Notes: generated by a model from the letters alone, not told the origin. Shown: positions 1-12,635, counted from the stretch's first letter. The stretch is DNA of 64,000 nt from Phlebotomus papatasi (GCF_024763615.1 NC_077222.1:48918001-48982000), one strand, 5' to 3'. Made by a program: numbers and translations.

Positions 1-228
1 TTGGAATTAAAATGACTGATTTTAAAGAATACCGTAATAATAAGTAATAATTCAAGCACAACATTCCTTTAAGGAAGCAGGGTATCAAGCAAATATGATT
101 TCTAGACAATCATAATTATTATGCTTACGAGTAAAGAGATTAGGCCGATTTGGCCTTATATGTGCTTTGCTAAAAGTGATTGCAACCTGAGACGTGTGTA
201 TCTACCACTTTTCCCACTGTGTGTCCCT

Positions 229-338
229 TATGACCTCTACCTGGGCTATTTATATCCATATTGAAGAAAATTTCCTACATTTGTGTAAAAAAAACTGTCA
301 AATATGGTCATACATTTCTCTAGTATGTAGAGGTCATT
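229..338. mobile_element. MITE, CCTCTACAYACTAGAG family, copy 1
   Basis: The ends TATGACCTCTAC and GTAGAGGTCATTA form a terminal inverted repeat around about 85 bases. The right arm, CTCTAGTATGTAGAGGTCATTA, matches the ends of the 36441-36544 copy. It is non-coding and non-autonomous. Confidence 0.6.
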
Positions 339-1720
339 AGGAGATGCTATACCGTCTTAAATTATTTCAAGTTAATCGTGCAACAAAATGTTTTGTTTGT
401 TTAATGAAAAAATCACTGACCTCAACTTTGATCCAGGAGTGACCATGGTTCATTTTTCTAATTTCTAAGGGAAAAGTGTCTCGGATTGAGGAGAAATATG
501 GTGGGTTGTACAAGATAATTGGTATTGCTTTTGGCTATATTTCCTATCATAACAAACCAAATGCCAAATTAAATAAACTATAACCAAATAGCTTGTTTCA
601 GGGGATCTTCTCGAGATGCTTAATTCAACAAGAAGAAAACGCTTACGATATTTAAGAATTTAGTCTTAAAAACAACGAAATCGTATGCAATAGAGAGAGA
701 CTTTCTATACTCTCCCAAGATCTCGTCAGGTTAAACAAAAATCGAAATAATCATCAGAAAAAGACATTTGATTTGCAATTTTTTTTTAAAAATATTTTCA
801 TCTACATTTTAGTTTCTTAAAAAAAGAAGCTTTACGATAGGATAGAGGATAATTCTTATAATCTCAAATCATTTGTTTTTCGGTTTTAGTTATTGTATTT
901 TTTACCTGTAATAAAATTTAAGGTAATACTTTTGCAAGAGTGCATATTTTTAGACATTCTCATTTTTAGACCACGTAAAAAAAAATGGTAGTTCTGAATG
1001 GAAACAGTTTCAGATAGACTTTTTTAAACTTATTCGCCAAATGATTATAAACTATATTCACACTAACTAAGTCTAACTACATTCCCTTGGATAAATCAAT
1101 TTTATTGTATACAGTACATTTCTCATTAGAATTTTTTATCCCAAACAGGTACAAGGCTGTAGCTGCTCCACTTTCCCCTATTAAAGAATTACTTCTTGTG
1201 GCCATTGTAACATAACGCAAAGAATTTGAAAGAAAATATAAAAGGAATATTCAATTAATAAAAAAATTTTTACAATTTATAATTTGTAGGAAATTATTTA
1301 GAAAATTTAGTAGTGGGGCACCCTTGAATTAGGGCAGCTTAAAAATTAAAGTACTCAACAGTACTCAACATTTTTGATAAAAGATTCTTCTTTTTGTTAA
1401 TTACTTTTTAGCAAAAGCCATGAAATTAATAAGTGATTTTTTTTAAACTTTTAAGAGAACTAAGGTCTCATTTTATGAAAACACATGAAATACTGATAAT
1501 TTAGTGATTCCCCAAAAACCATTCTTAATTAGAATTTTAATATTTCTGCGAGATGGACCCAAACTTATGCCACCAGCCTATAGGCTGATAGTAAGATATG
1601 AAAGCTACTTTTGTTGAGATTGGAGTTCTAAATATTCATGCCAAACGCTAAATATCCTGTGATGTACATATTCATTATAATTTAAAAGGAAAAATTTAGA
1701 GAAAAACATCAATCATCCTA
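339..1720. other. AT-rich intergenic stretch, nothing coding
   Basis: I see no supportable gene. Around 1313-1335, GTGGGGCACCCTTGAATT resembles the end of the GGGGCACC MITE family at 27.5 kb. Around 1166-1184, CCACTTTCCCCTA resembles its opposite end, but the two do not face each other as a proper element would. Confidence 0.4.
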
Positions 1721-1976
1721 ATGGCGCTGGCACACCTTTTCAATTTATAGAAATTCAATCGATTGAAATTTTACCTCTTGCTCTTTCAAACTGAAATAAG
1801 ATATGTTTGTCTCTTTCTGTCAAATGAAAATTGAAATTTCAATTTCATTTTCAATTTTAATTTGAAATTTCATTTGACAGAAAGAGACAGCTGTATCTGA
1901 TTTCAGTTTGAAAGAGTAAGAGGTAAAATTTCAATCAATTGAATTTTACTCAATTGAAAAGGTGTGCCAGCGCCAT
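1721..1976. repeat. Foldback MITE with long inverted arms (GGCGCTGGCACACCTTTT)
   Basis: The 256-bp element is an almost continuous palindrome. The left end ATGGCGCTGGCACACC is exactly mirrored at the right, and internal arms include GTCTCTTTCTGTCAAATG and its complement. It would form a strong hairpin if transcribed. The tip GGCACACCTTTT is shared with the foldback element at 61.8 kb. Confidence 0.8.
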
Positions 1977-4950
1977 AAGAATCTAAAAGACGTTTGACTA
2001 TTTGAAATTTAATGAAAATTGTTAATTTCGTAACTGTTAATCACCTCTACCAAATTAATTGCAAAACATCTGTTTTAATGCTAAAAGATACATCATTCGG
2101 CAATAATTTTCAGATGAATTTGATCACTTGAGATGCTGCCACGTGAGAGTCACAAATTTTCAGAATATTAATATATGGGAATCGCTTGTGAAATCATTTC
2201 CACAAAATTCATCCAACTCTATTCACATATAATTTTCTGAGGCTCATGAAGCTCCCCTGGTAGCAAAACTAATTTTATCAAAACACGTGTTGTCTGTGCC
2301 ATTTACCTTCGAATTTGAAATTTTTATTATTTCAGTATATCACTGGTCTTTCTAAATGTTTCAATATATTTATCGCCTCAGACCATATTTTACCGAATAG
2401 TGGAAAAGTTGCTGAAAATATTTATATAAATGTTTGTCTTCTTTGATATGTTATACCATTGTTCCCAAACAGTTGTCTTAATATGATAATTGACTGTGTG
2501 ACACAATTATTTGTCTTTTGGAGAGACAAAGACACGATACTTCCGAGGGGCCAACAAAGGTTCACCAGTAGCGTGAGTAATTTGCACTTTGTTCGATAGG
2601 TTTCATTGCAAAAATGAATCATAAATTTTCTTTGTTGTGAATTGCTTATAAAGAAATTTCTTGGGCTATTTCCTTTGAAAAAATTTCACAAAATAGCACA
2701 AAATTGTACTTCTTTTTAGTTATTTGATTCCCAAATGCCCTTAGGAGGGGCTTCAGTGATAAAGCATTGTAATGTGTCGTGAGGAAGAAAATGTTTACGA
2801 TCCTTTGTAAGTTAGCTTTTTTGTGATGTGTGGAATATGGCTTGAAATTTTTATCGCAAATGGGCAAAAAATAGGAAGGAGAGATCGTGATACATTTTCA
2901 CTTGCGATATACACTAAATGTATCACGACAGAATGACCGATATAGCCATCAACATTTCATTTCTTTTCATGACAAATACCCCACTGATCACTTTATTGCA
3001 TTTCCCAAAGCTGGGTGCTGGAAATATAGAGAAAATAGTGGAGTAATTTTAATGTTTTTTTTTTCCTACCCTCACCCTATGACGTTGGGATATAAAAATG
3101 TCTCTTTATGGGCAATATTGATGGTGTTTGAAAAAAGTTTGAGCTCTTGTTTGTGTTTATTTAATTTCTGCGCCTTTACTTGTCAGTGAAAACGACACAA
3201 AATAATCATGTTTCGTAACACTTTCTATTAATATTAAAAGGAAGACCGAATGGAAAAAACAACAGAGAGGAGAAGAAGACGAAGTGTGAAGAAAAAACGC
3301 GTACAGCGATTAAATCATCGCCCACTCTGAACCATTTAATGAATGAGGACTCATTTTCTCTAAGATTGAACCACAGTAGATGAACAATGTTTTAGTTACA
3401 TTCCCTCCTCCATCATTCCCAGTAATTATGTGCAACATTGTATACTATAATAAAAATTCTTTAATGTTGTTAATGTTGCGCTTTGCAGAATAACCAGTAA
3501 ATTTGAATTTTCGCGATGAATAAAATTTGCAATTGTTACAATCGATTTTCGTAATGGATATTCGAAAAGTTTCATACGTTTCAGAAGTTACACCGTTATG
3601 AAATATCATTCACATAGCACGCGTCCCATGACTTTTGTTTTAAATGGACATAGAACTTGAACTTTTTCTATAACCTCAATAACCTCACATTTATTATTTC
3701 GCAAATTTTTTTTAGCACGCGAGTTATTTTTGGAGAAACCTATACATGCAATACATTCCATAATCTTTCATAAATATTAGAAAACTTATAAAAAATTAAT
3801 AAATCAATTCTCCAGAAGGACCGTCTTAAATGCCTTATACGACGGATTGTGAATGATCTTCCAGATTTTACCAGATGAGAAATATAAATATTTAACAATA
3901 TGCATTACTGAGATGTGAGTTTAATTTGTCTAATATTACTTTATTTGCAAATTTATAGCTTACTTATTATTAATTTCTTATAAAAAACATGGCGAGAGGA
4001 AAAAGAAAAACACGTCTGGTGATATTGCTTTTTTTATTGGTGGTCGCCAAAGATCTGAACTTGATGCCTTTTACCGTTTGAGCTTCAGAACGATGACAGG
4101 GGGCTTAAAAGTTTAACTTAGCTTAATCATTTAGCCATTTTAAAGTTTTCAAGAGCAGTGGTGATTGTTGAACACAAAATTCTAACAATTTTAGTTCTCC
4201 ATTTGCAAGGTTAAAGTGTAATTTTTTAATATTTATAGGTGAAATATGAATGGAAACTTTCATTATTCTTATTTCATTAAACTTAATATAGCATAATCAT
4301 TGTAACTTTTGTGCATATATCGTCTCAAAATATTCAGAAAACTAGTGAAATAGTGAAATACTGAGTAATTCCAGTTAATATTAAATGCCTAGAGAAAAAT
4401 GGTGATATCAATATCCTCCAGTATCCTAATAATTAATAATAATCAAAATCCTACAGCCAAATTTTAAAGAATGGTTAATTTAAACACCATAAAACTCAGG
4501 ACACCCATTCTTTTAGACAAGAAACATTTTAATATCGCAAGGAATGAATAAATGTGTCTCAAACTAACTCAGGGCCTTACATCTCCTAACTCTCCCCTAA
4601 TAATTTCAATATTTTGATAATTTTCTAATATCGTCTCATTCGTATGAGGGCACTGTTTTCTCTCACGAGTGGTGCTGGAAACTGTTCCAAATTTTTAATT
4701 TTCAAGCATTGGGTTTGAAAAATTAGGCCATACTGAAAGAAACACCGAAGATTTTCTTAATTTTTCTTTGATTAAACTCCATGGAGTAATAGAAAGATAA
4801 TAAATTTTTGGGAAGGGGGGGTGTTGTGTAGTTTCATTCATTCATTACTTTAAAAATGTTGATTTTCGATAAATAAATTTTTAGGAATAGTCTTATATAT
4901 ATATTCAGATACTCAAGGCAAACTAACGGTATACAGTTAAACTGAATGAG
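1977..4950. other. Intergenic stretch without a supported gene
   Basis: The sequence is mostly AT-rich. A somewhat more complex part at 2.88-3.5 kb contains a 100-codon plus-strand ORF (2887-3189) with no recognisable domain. A TAACCTCAATAACCTCACA motif occurs near 3670. No repeat or RNA gene is evident. Confidence 0.4.
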
Positions 4951-5363
4951 CCCAAACAGAAGTAGATTTTGATTCTCCAAAAGTGTCTTGGATAAAAGGT
5001 AAATGGAACTCTATTTGCACAAAAAGTCGTTGAAGTTCGAAGAATTCAAATTCAATTTCGAATTTTCATACTAAATTTTCGAACAAGATGGGGAAAATTT
5101 ATCAAATATCACACTACAAAGCTGGAAAAAGAGTTACTCAGTGATTATAGAGTGATTAAATACTAGGGCAAGAACAGTAAACGTCGTTGTTCTGTTTTTT
5201 TCTTCACAACAATGTGAAGACCGTCACATTTTAACACTTGAGCACTCCTAAATTCGAACAGGATGTACATCAGCCACCTTGCGAAAGTATTAAAAAGTGA
5301 GAAAGTCTCTTTTTTGGATCTTCAAAGAGATTTTCGAATTTTTCAAGATCTACTTCTGTATGG
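4951..5363. mobile_element. Possible MITE with CAGAAGTAGAT inverted ends
   Basis: CCCAAACAGAAGTAGATTTTGA at the left is mirrored by TCAAGATCTACTTCTGTATGG at the right, about 410 bases apart. That is the size of other elements here. No target duplication is clear and no second copy was noticed, so this is tentative. Confidence 0.3.
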
Positions 5364-5446
5364 AAAGAATGTGGTTCATTTTCGTTTAGCAAATTAGTTC
5401 TGAGAAAACGTTCAGCTGCGTGAACAGCCCCATCCTCCCCTAATTA

Positions 5447-5497
5447 GCTAAAAGTCGGACAGTGCTAAAAGTCGGACAGTACTGAAAGTCGGACTAT
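5447..5497. repeat. 17-bp tandem repeat, three units
   Basis: The unit GCTAAAAGTCGGACAGT occurs twice exactly and a third time with changes (ACTGAAAGTCGGACTAT). It is a short minisatellite in intergenic DNA. Confidence 0.8.
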
Positions 5498-6119
5498 GAA
5501 AGGCAGCTTTAATACACAAATTCATATGAAGTTAAGCTGTTTCTTAAGCGTACCTACGCATTTCCAAATTGTACCCTAAGACCGTCTTCAGACTAGAGGT
5601 TTAGCCCAGTTCCTGAGGGTCTGAAAACCCTAAACAGCAATCGATTTTATTGATATTTCAAAACGTAATAGGTCATTTGCCCTTAATAATCCAATCATAG
5701 GTCAAAATTTTTCAAAAAATCTTGACTGATAAGGCATTAGAGAAATTAATCCATATGACTAAGTCTTAGGTCTGAAGCCCGTATAAGTAATGTTTCCTGC
5801 TAGACATGGATTAATGTGGGAATCAATATCAGGCTAATTGGAATATGAAATTTACGATTTGTGAATTTTGCTAAAGGATGAGATTACATCGATTACATTC
5901 ACATTATAAAAGCAAATTGACGTTCACATTAGAATCTTTTTCAATAACAAATTCTCCTTTTAAATTAAAAAGGACATTTGTTCCTTCAGATTCCCAGGGA
6001 TTGCTACACCCACAAATAAATTGACACAAGTCAGGTTAGGATTTTTAATTTTGAACTATCATAGGAGTAACTTGTACTGGGTTACTCCAATATCTTTGCA
6101 TTGTGTCAGTATTTCACTG

Positions 6120-7140
6120 GTATAGTATAAAAGTTTTTGAATTGATTCAACATTGTTTGTTAGTCAGTGTGGTATTCTCAAATTAATTTGTAATATTTTG
6201 TAATCGATTGTAGAATTTTCAGCTAGTTGCCACACACATACACCAATTCCATGTGCGAGTACTGCATTGCAGGAAGACATCGACTTCGCGGTTTATCGCG
6301 CGTCATTCACTTTGGAATATTAAACCACCTGTAACTATCGCCCAATGCCATCGATTGGCGATGGCAAAGACCCACCGAGACAAACTTGTACTGTGCACAC
6401 TTGAAAATTTTTATATAGGAGGTATACAACCTCTCTGGGCACAATCTACAGCCAATTTACTTAATTTCCCATTAATTCAGAAGCTGCTACGCGACTCTTT
6501 TTTTTTTAGTTATCGGATCCACTTGATCATGTTATCGCAAAGTGTTACACACCCCTCGGTATTGCCTTTTTCTCGCGAATGCGCGCCAGGAAGGTCCTTT
6601 TATACGGGACAATGCGTGTTTAATTCTTTTTCAACACCTTTTCGCTCTCATCTCTTTTATACCCCAATCCATTAACATTCCTATGAGCGACAAAGGGTGC
6701 GACAATTGTACGTTTTTCACCGTTTTTCAGCCGTAAAACGATCAATTATCGCAATGATCGCCCAGCTTGGAAAAAGAATTGTTAACTTCGTTCGATTTTA
6801 TGATGTATTTGATTAAAAGTAATATGTCTGTTTTTTCCCTACAACGATTGTATGTAATGTCGTGGCTGTAATGCAAATTTAACCACCCATTTATTTCATG
6901 TGGCAGCCGCAGAAGTGGAGGAAGATTATTGACGAGCAATTTCTATACGTCATGAATGTTGAAGAACGTAAAAAAAACTTCAATCGCACGCACCTTTCAT
7001 TCCTTTTTGAGAAATTAGCATATTTTATTAACTTCCACACATTCACACTGACAGACAATTTTTTTTCCTCTCTTCATCGAGAGAATATTATTGAAGAAAG
7101 ATCTCCAATGAAGGAGAGAAAGATATTATAAAGAAAAAAA
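6120..7140 (+). promoter_or_regulatory. Complex block with TATA-like start and open frame (unassigned)
   Basis: TATAAAAG at 6126 is followed 40 bases later by an initiator-like TCAGTG, a wider spacing than usual. The following 500 bases are less AT-rich and hold a 140-codon open frame (6253-6675) that lacks an ATG and any known domain. Further on, 6860-6960 has words such as TGTGGCAGCCGCAGAAG. The block could be a conserved enhancer, a non-coding RNA or an unrecognised exon. Coding potential is doubtful. Confidence 0.25.
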
Positions 7141-7492
7141 AAACATGTGGAGACTTTTATATAAATTGTAAATTAAGTGTAAAACTTGTGGAACAAGTTT
7201 TGTCGCTCTGTGCATAAGTAATTTAGTAATCAAATATCTTTTTCCTTGATTCACCATCAACACGGTGGATATCGCTTTAAAATTCAATATTTCTCTATAC
7301 AATGTCCTCTGTGTGCGTTCTGAATTCTAAAAAAAAGAATTCTTTGATTCTGTTCTCGTGAGATCTTTCGTGGTTTTAATTTTTTTCGGTTTTGGGTATT
7401 CCAGTTTAGAGAGGAATTTGTTTTTGATATTTTTTGTGAGTACAGACAGAAAAAAATGTTTAAATTCAAAAATTTTATTTTCTAGTTTAGGG

Positions 7493-7660
7493 TAATTAAA
7501 TGTTTAATTCCAAAAAAATATTTCTTTCCTGTCGCGTTCTATGATTGGCTAAAGTTTTGAAAGCTTTCAAGGTCTGACCAATCAAAAAATGTGCTTGAAC
7601 TGATGACCTCTGTTCGACAAAATGCCCTATTTTGACGAAATGTTTTCAAAATAGTATATA
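7493..7660. mobile_element. MITE, TGATTGGCTnAnnTTTGAAAG family, copy 1 (decayed)
   Basis: The core ATGATTGGCTAAAGTTTTGAAAGC pairs with the following GCTTTCAAGGTCTGACCAATCA, forming a hairpin. The same core occurs at 20.08 and 22.82 kb. The outer ends are too diverged here to fix the limits. Confidence 0.5.
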
Positions 7661-8213
7661 AATGTTATAAGATACCTTATTTGGTTACATTTTTATTTAC
7701 GTCTAAATATAACTTAAGGAATTCAAAATAAAGAATATTCAAGCATAACTCTTAGCACCAAAAAATCAATAGATTTTTTTTTTAATATTTAAAGTATTAC
7801 ATTTTTTATGTTAATTTGCAGCCTTCCAGTATTTCAACAACTTCATTACGGTAGTGAAAAGCTGTCGAGAGCATCAAGATTATAAAAGCTATGGTGTACA
7901 TTCCAGGAATTCGCAATATGAAACCAAAATCGATAAATGTCTTTTGAATAATACTGATAATTCGACAGCTTAATTAGGAACACTTCTTTATGTTTAAGTC
8001 TGACAATTACAAAAAAAAAAATATTTTTGAGAGAGAGTATTTATAGTTATTTAATTTAATTTAATTTCCGAGTTGTGTTGTGTTTAATCCGAAATTAAAA
8101 CTTTAAATTCTCTATATCGTCAGCAAACATAAAATCAGCAACGACAAAACCTAAGGTAGAATCTCTAATTTTAAATAAAAAACTGTTTTTAATAAAAAAA
8201 ACACTAACTCCTC
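7661..8213. other. AT-rich intergenic stretch, nothing seen
   Basis: No gene, tandem repeat or inverted-repeat element could be supported in this sequence. Confidence 0.4.
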
Positions 8214-8215
8214 TA

Positions 8216-8436
8216 GGGGAGACCGGGGCAGATTTGCCAGCAAATTAAAGTTTTCTTTGCCTATAATTTGTGAAAAATATGTTTGAAGACTGAATTTTAA
8301 TCAGTAGGAACTGATTTAAGTTTAATCACTCTGAATAGACAGTAGTTTACTCAATATTCTTTTTAAGGTAAATTATTACACCGATTAGACCCCATTGTCT
8401 AATTCTACCCGTGACTAATTCTACTCCGGTCTCTCC
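8216..8436. mobile_element. MITE, GGGGAGACYGGGG family, short copy
   Basis: GGGGAGACCGGGGCAGA at the left is mirrored by CTCCGGTCTCTCC at the right, flanked by TA on both sides. It shares its termini with the 1.36 kb element at 43381-44740. TA duplication suggests mobilisation by a Tc1/mariner-type transposase. Confidence 0.75.
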
Positions 8437-9946
8437 TATGGAGTTTTCTCTGTTAAATAAATTATCTTTTTAACTATATAGGCTAGATAGTTGCAATCGT
8501 CAATATGCAAACATCGATAAATTTTTAAAACTCATTTAATCTAATAAACATTGCAGGAATGAATTCAATAGAGGATTTTTAAACAAATATTAGCAATGGA
8601 TATTACATGAGTATACAATAAACAATTAATTTTTTATTTTAAGTTCCAAGGTTCTAATTTATTTTCCATCGATTCAAAACGACTTTAAGGTTTTTAACTG
8701 TGCAAAAAGACGGATAAAGTTATTAAAAGTGATAAAGAAAATGTAAAGGTAAATTTATTAATGAGAATTTATCCATTTCGAAATAAAGTTTATAATTTTG
8801 GATTATCTGACAATTTGTATTGTAGCGTTTATTCGAAATTTACAGGATTTCAATTTGGTTCTTTGGTGTATTGAGATTTTAATCTAGATAGAAAAATATG
8901 TCTACAATTTTCAGAAGCATTTAAAAGAGGTTAGCCATATAGTTAAATGAGTTAACAATATTTTTTTATGTAAACGTTTTTTAAAACGTAAAAACGTTAG
9001 AGTTTCAATATTTATAATAGGACTAAAATGGTCAAAACAAATAGGAAAAAACAGTTATGTAATTAAAAAAAATAGTATGAGACAATTATTTAAAACAAAT
9101 TAAATATTTTATTCCATTACCTGAAAAAATGCCGAAAATATATCGAAAATTTCGAATGAGCGATATAATATCTTAGTTATGATGAAAGAATTTCGAATAC
9201 TGCACTTGTATATATAATTTTTTTTATAGATAAATCACTAAACTAATTTTAAATTCGAACAATTTCTAGAGAGCTTGATAAAAAATTATTTAGATAATTT
9301 GGTTAGGAAATCATCTCTCGCTGTAAGGTTATGTTAAACATAACCTAAAAAATAGGTGTGATTATGAAGGAATCACACCTAAAACGAGTCGTGTTAAGTC
9401 AGTTACAAATGATTATGCATGTTTTTCACTCAATTGAAAATAATTTTTAAAATAGGAATTACGCATTGATAGAAAGATTTTTTTTTATATTTATTTATTT
9501 TTCATTTAAAAGCACTTCGGTTAATTTTCAGATGATAAAATTAAAGGCGATATGAGACACAAGTGCATTTATTGTAGTGACAATATTTGAAAGACGTATT
9601 TATTTATTTTTTACTTTTCATTAGTGTAAATATTTTTTTCTTGAATAAATATCAGCATGTTTCCATATGGTTTCGCGAAACTCTTTGGGATTGATTAATG
9701 AGAAACGACTTTGCTGATTGGTAGAAATTTGACATAAAAATTTCTTTTATAAATCTTCAGTGCTGAAGTAAAATAAAGATTGTTCTTTAATATTACGTTT
9801 AACTTACTTATAAGTTAATGTTTTTATCTAAGGTTTTTTTTTTTGTTTTAGACAATATTAGTTTGGAAAAACATAATAATGTAGATCACCTCATTTGATT
9901 ATCAAAGAAAGCAGTTACAGCCATGTCTTTCAAATTTCAACGTCAT
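8437..9946. other. AT-rich intergenic stretch with AGGTTATGTT palindrome
   Basis: There is no gene. A palindrome AAGGTTATGTTAAACATAACCTAA lies at about 9325-9348, one of seven related motifs between 9.3 and 28.7 kb. It is followed by a second short inverted pair, AGGTGTGATT and AATCACACCT. Confidence 0.5.
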
Positions 9947-9947
9947 A

Positions 9948-10287
9948 CAGTAGAACCCCGCTATAGGCCATCGCTCTATAGTCCACTATTTATCGACCGT
10001 TGATTTCCAAACACTGATTTTAAGTTAGGCTATGTTTTTTAGTACGCGACATGCAATGTTGTCATAATTATTTTAATATTTTTGGCAAACTTTATTGAGC
10101 TGTTGTTGTGATAATTATGATCCATAATGAAGAGAGCGAAAACAAGTACCACAATCGCAAAGAAAGTGGAAGCCGTCGAGCAATTTCAATACTAAAAGTC
10201 GTTGATAATTTTAAAAATGACATGAACTATAGTGCGAACCAAGTGTCAAATCTGGAACCAAATATGGCCTATAGCGAGGCTCTACTG
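9948..10287. mobile_element. Pogo/Tigger-like MITE, copy 1
   Basis: The ends are CAGTAGAACCCCGCTATAGG and GGCCTATAGCGAGGCTCTACTG, an inverted repeat flanked by TA. Termini beginning CAGTAGAACC with TA duplication are typical of pogo/Tigger transposons. Inside is a 60-codon frame (10108-10290) whose RRAISILKVVDNF segment faintly recalls the CENP-B-like helix-turn-helix of Tigger transposases; this is weak. Such MITEs depend on a transposase supplied elsewhere. Confidence 0.8.
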
Positions 10288-10433
10288 TAAAAGGCTTGCT
10301 CTTTTTAGGTTATGATTGACATAACCTCACACTACTAAAGTCTTGTTCAAACACGAAAATTAAGCTCGTGTTTTTTCATACTTTCATTTAGTGAGACCAT
10401 CACGAGTGGCGCTAGGATCGCAATTTTTAAATA

Positions 10434-10766
10434 CAGTAGAGTTCCTCAAATTTGAACATTTGGTGGGTATAGACATAGATGACATTTCCCACTCCATGAA
10501 CAATATTTTCAAATACGTAACAGAATTCATGTGAAACGCACTTTCCCTATATTGAGAAAGATAACTTTAGAGAATATATCAATGTATTTTATTGTTAAAG
10601 AAATGGAATTTGTTGCTGAAGTCAATGTAATACGCGATAATATTAAGGAAACACCAGAGAAATATAAGAGTTCTAATTCAGACTCCACGCAAAACTTTCT
10701 TCACATAATTTCAAATTTTACATTTTGAACTCAACCATTGTCGTTCAAATTTGAGGAACTCGACTG
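10434..10766. mobile_element. Pogo/Tigger-like MITE, copy 2
   Basis: CAGTAGAGTTCCTCAAATTT at the left is mirrored by AAATTTGAGGAACTCGACTG at the right, with TA flanks. The size (333 bp) and CAGTAG tips match the neighbour at 9.9 kb, but the inner terminal sequence differs, so it is a separate subfamily. Confidence 0.8.
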
Positions 10767-10999
10767 TATCAAACGTATCAAATGTTTCAGAAGTTTGACA
10801 TGCAATATATACAAAAAAGGGCCAATCAATTAAATTCCAAAATCACTTAAGAAGATACATTTTTAGTCTGCAAAACCATTGCAAAATTGTTGAAAATTAA
10901 AAAATTTGTTCTCAGTGTCTGGAAGGACTGAAAATCACCCGATCGATGATTTTTCAGTGGACGTGAAATGAGTGGCATTATAATTCAGGTAAGCTAATC

Positions 11000-11500
11000 A
11001 ATAATCGTAAAAAGACCTCCTTATCAGTGTTGATGGAATTTGTGGTGTTAGATGTATGAGTTTCTTGTTCTTCAATGGAGCCCCTTGGCATTCCACGAGG
11101 CGCGAGGAAGCCTTATATCGCATATGCAATTGAGCTGCCACTTTTTTTGTGCCCGCGAGATAAGACTGGGAATAGAGAGGGCGGTAGGGAGAAAAAAATC
11201 CCACCAATTAATCACAATGCTCATTGATAGAGGATTTTATCACCCAATTCCTTTTGAATTGATATCCATAATAACCATGTGTTTCAGCCAAAAAATTCCA
11301 CGTGCAGGAGAATTCTTAGAGGGGGAGTTGAAGAAACATGTGGAGGGAGACGAGCTATAAATGCGCCACAATTGTGTGGTCAGGAAAAAAATATCACTCC
11401 GATGGTATCTAATTTAAATAGAATGGCAAGAGAGGCGCAACATAAGAAAGTCAATCTGGAGACATTATTTAATTGACGCGAATGATTTTTCCGTCCCTCT
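11000..11500. promoter_or_regulatory. Less AT-rich block, possible regulatory DNA
   Basis: The sequence here is more complex than its surroundings, with words such as CATTCCACGAGGCGCGAGG and TTCCACGTGCAGG (an E-box CACGTG). Overlapping ORFs on both strands (11052-11360 plus, 10998-11207 minus) show no domains. It adjoins the candidate minus-strand exon at 11.65-12.08 kb. Confidence 0.25.
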
Positions 11501-11647
11501 CCCGTCCTCTTTAGCCATCTCACTCACACGCTCAAGCTACAAAGAGGCCTATTCCACAGAAGGGCCTCCAATTGACGCTTTCTTTGGCTGGTATTTTCAT
11601 TTACTGAATAATTAAATAACTTATAAATAGACTCCAGACTTACCCAA

Positions 11648-12080
11648 GCCATGAGCACGAGTACCGGCGTATTGGGGACTGCAGGGTGGGATAGAGAATA
11701 ACGGGACAGGCCATCCACAAGTGAAAACTCAACTGTTTCATCATGATTACACTTGGCAATAAATTGAGTTCTTTGGGCGACACAATCAAATAATAAATTG
11801 CAAATCACTCCAAATGTCTACACATTGATAAAGTGTGAAGCTCAGTCTAAAAAATTCCCGGTAGCGTGATTTGTAGTGCTTCTGAGTGGGTTCATCCACT
11901 GCAGTCTCTGCCACGACTGTGTCCACTTTCGAGTACGGCGGGCTGAGAGAGAGCACGAAGAGAGAGAATTTTGCGACATTTAGCGCCGAATCTGGGGGAA
12001 TTCAGGGCGGAGCTTCCAACACTGAGTACCTCGTTGTTCATGGAAGAGTGAGACAGATAGTTTTCTTGTTCTAAAAGCAT
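11648..12080 (-). other. Candidate 5' exon or promoter of an unidentified minus-strand gene
   Basis: This block is clearly less AT-rich than its surroundings. Read on the minus strand it ends in TGG|GTAAGT (donor at 11647), a perfect splice donor. Upstream of the donor are two tandem ATGs followed by a hydrophobic stretch (MMKQLSFHLWMACPVILY) in one frame, and a longer open frame (to 11808) in another. The 12.0 kb end has GA repeats typical of promoters. No downstream exon was recognised, so the gene is hypothetical. Confidence 0.3.
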
Positions 12081-12635
12081 ATAGCAAGGGTTCCATACGG
12101 TTTCACATTGTACTTATTGGAACACGTGAAATAGTTAATTAGACTCTGGTAGTGAACAAAAGAGATGAAAATTCTGTTGACTACGATTATGTGAAAAATT
12201 ATTTGAAATTGCTACAGTTGATATATCGTTTAGCGGAGATTCACACCTATAAATTTAGACCATTATTTATGAAGCTATATTTTGAAGATTTTGAATAAGA
12301 TTATGAATTTTAAACCTAATAAAATTAGAGACAAATAAAAATGATAAAAGAATAAATGCCATTAAGCCTGATAAAAGAATGTATAAACTGCGTAAAATGG
12401 TCATTACACATAAGAGTGTTTGCTCTTTTTTCGGAATATTTTTACTTGCATGACTTATAGGATTTACATTAGCTATTTTATAAAGTTTATAAAGATAGGG
12501 ATAACCCAGAGAAACACTTTTCTAATGCAAAGAAAAGTTTCCACAAAATATCGCAAAAATGAATTAAAATTTAAACAATCAATTAAACTCGTCGAGATCG
12601 AGTAAGGAACGTAGCCGTTCGTGAGGAACTATAAG

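Noticed and set aside
1166..1440. Third copy of the GGGGCACC MITE
   Set aside because: Two end-like words are present but point the wrong way and lack interior homology.
6253..6675. 140-codon plus-strand ORF
   Set aside because: It begins at GTG without an ATG, has no recognisable domain and an unbiased amino-acid mix. Kept only as part of a possible regulatory block.
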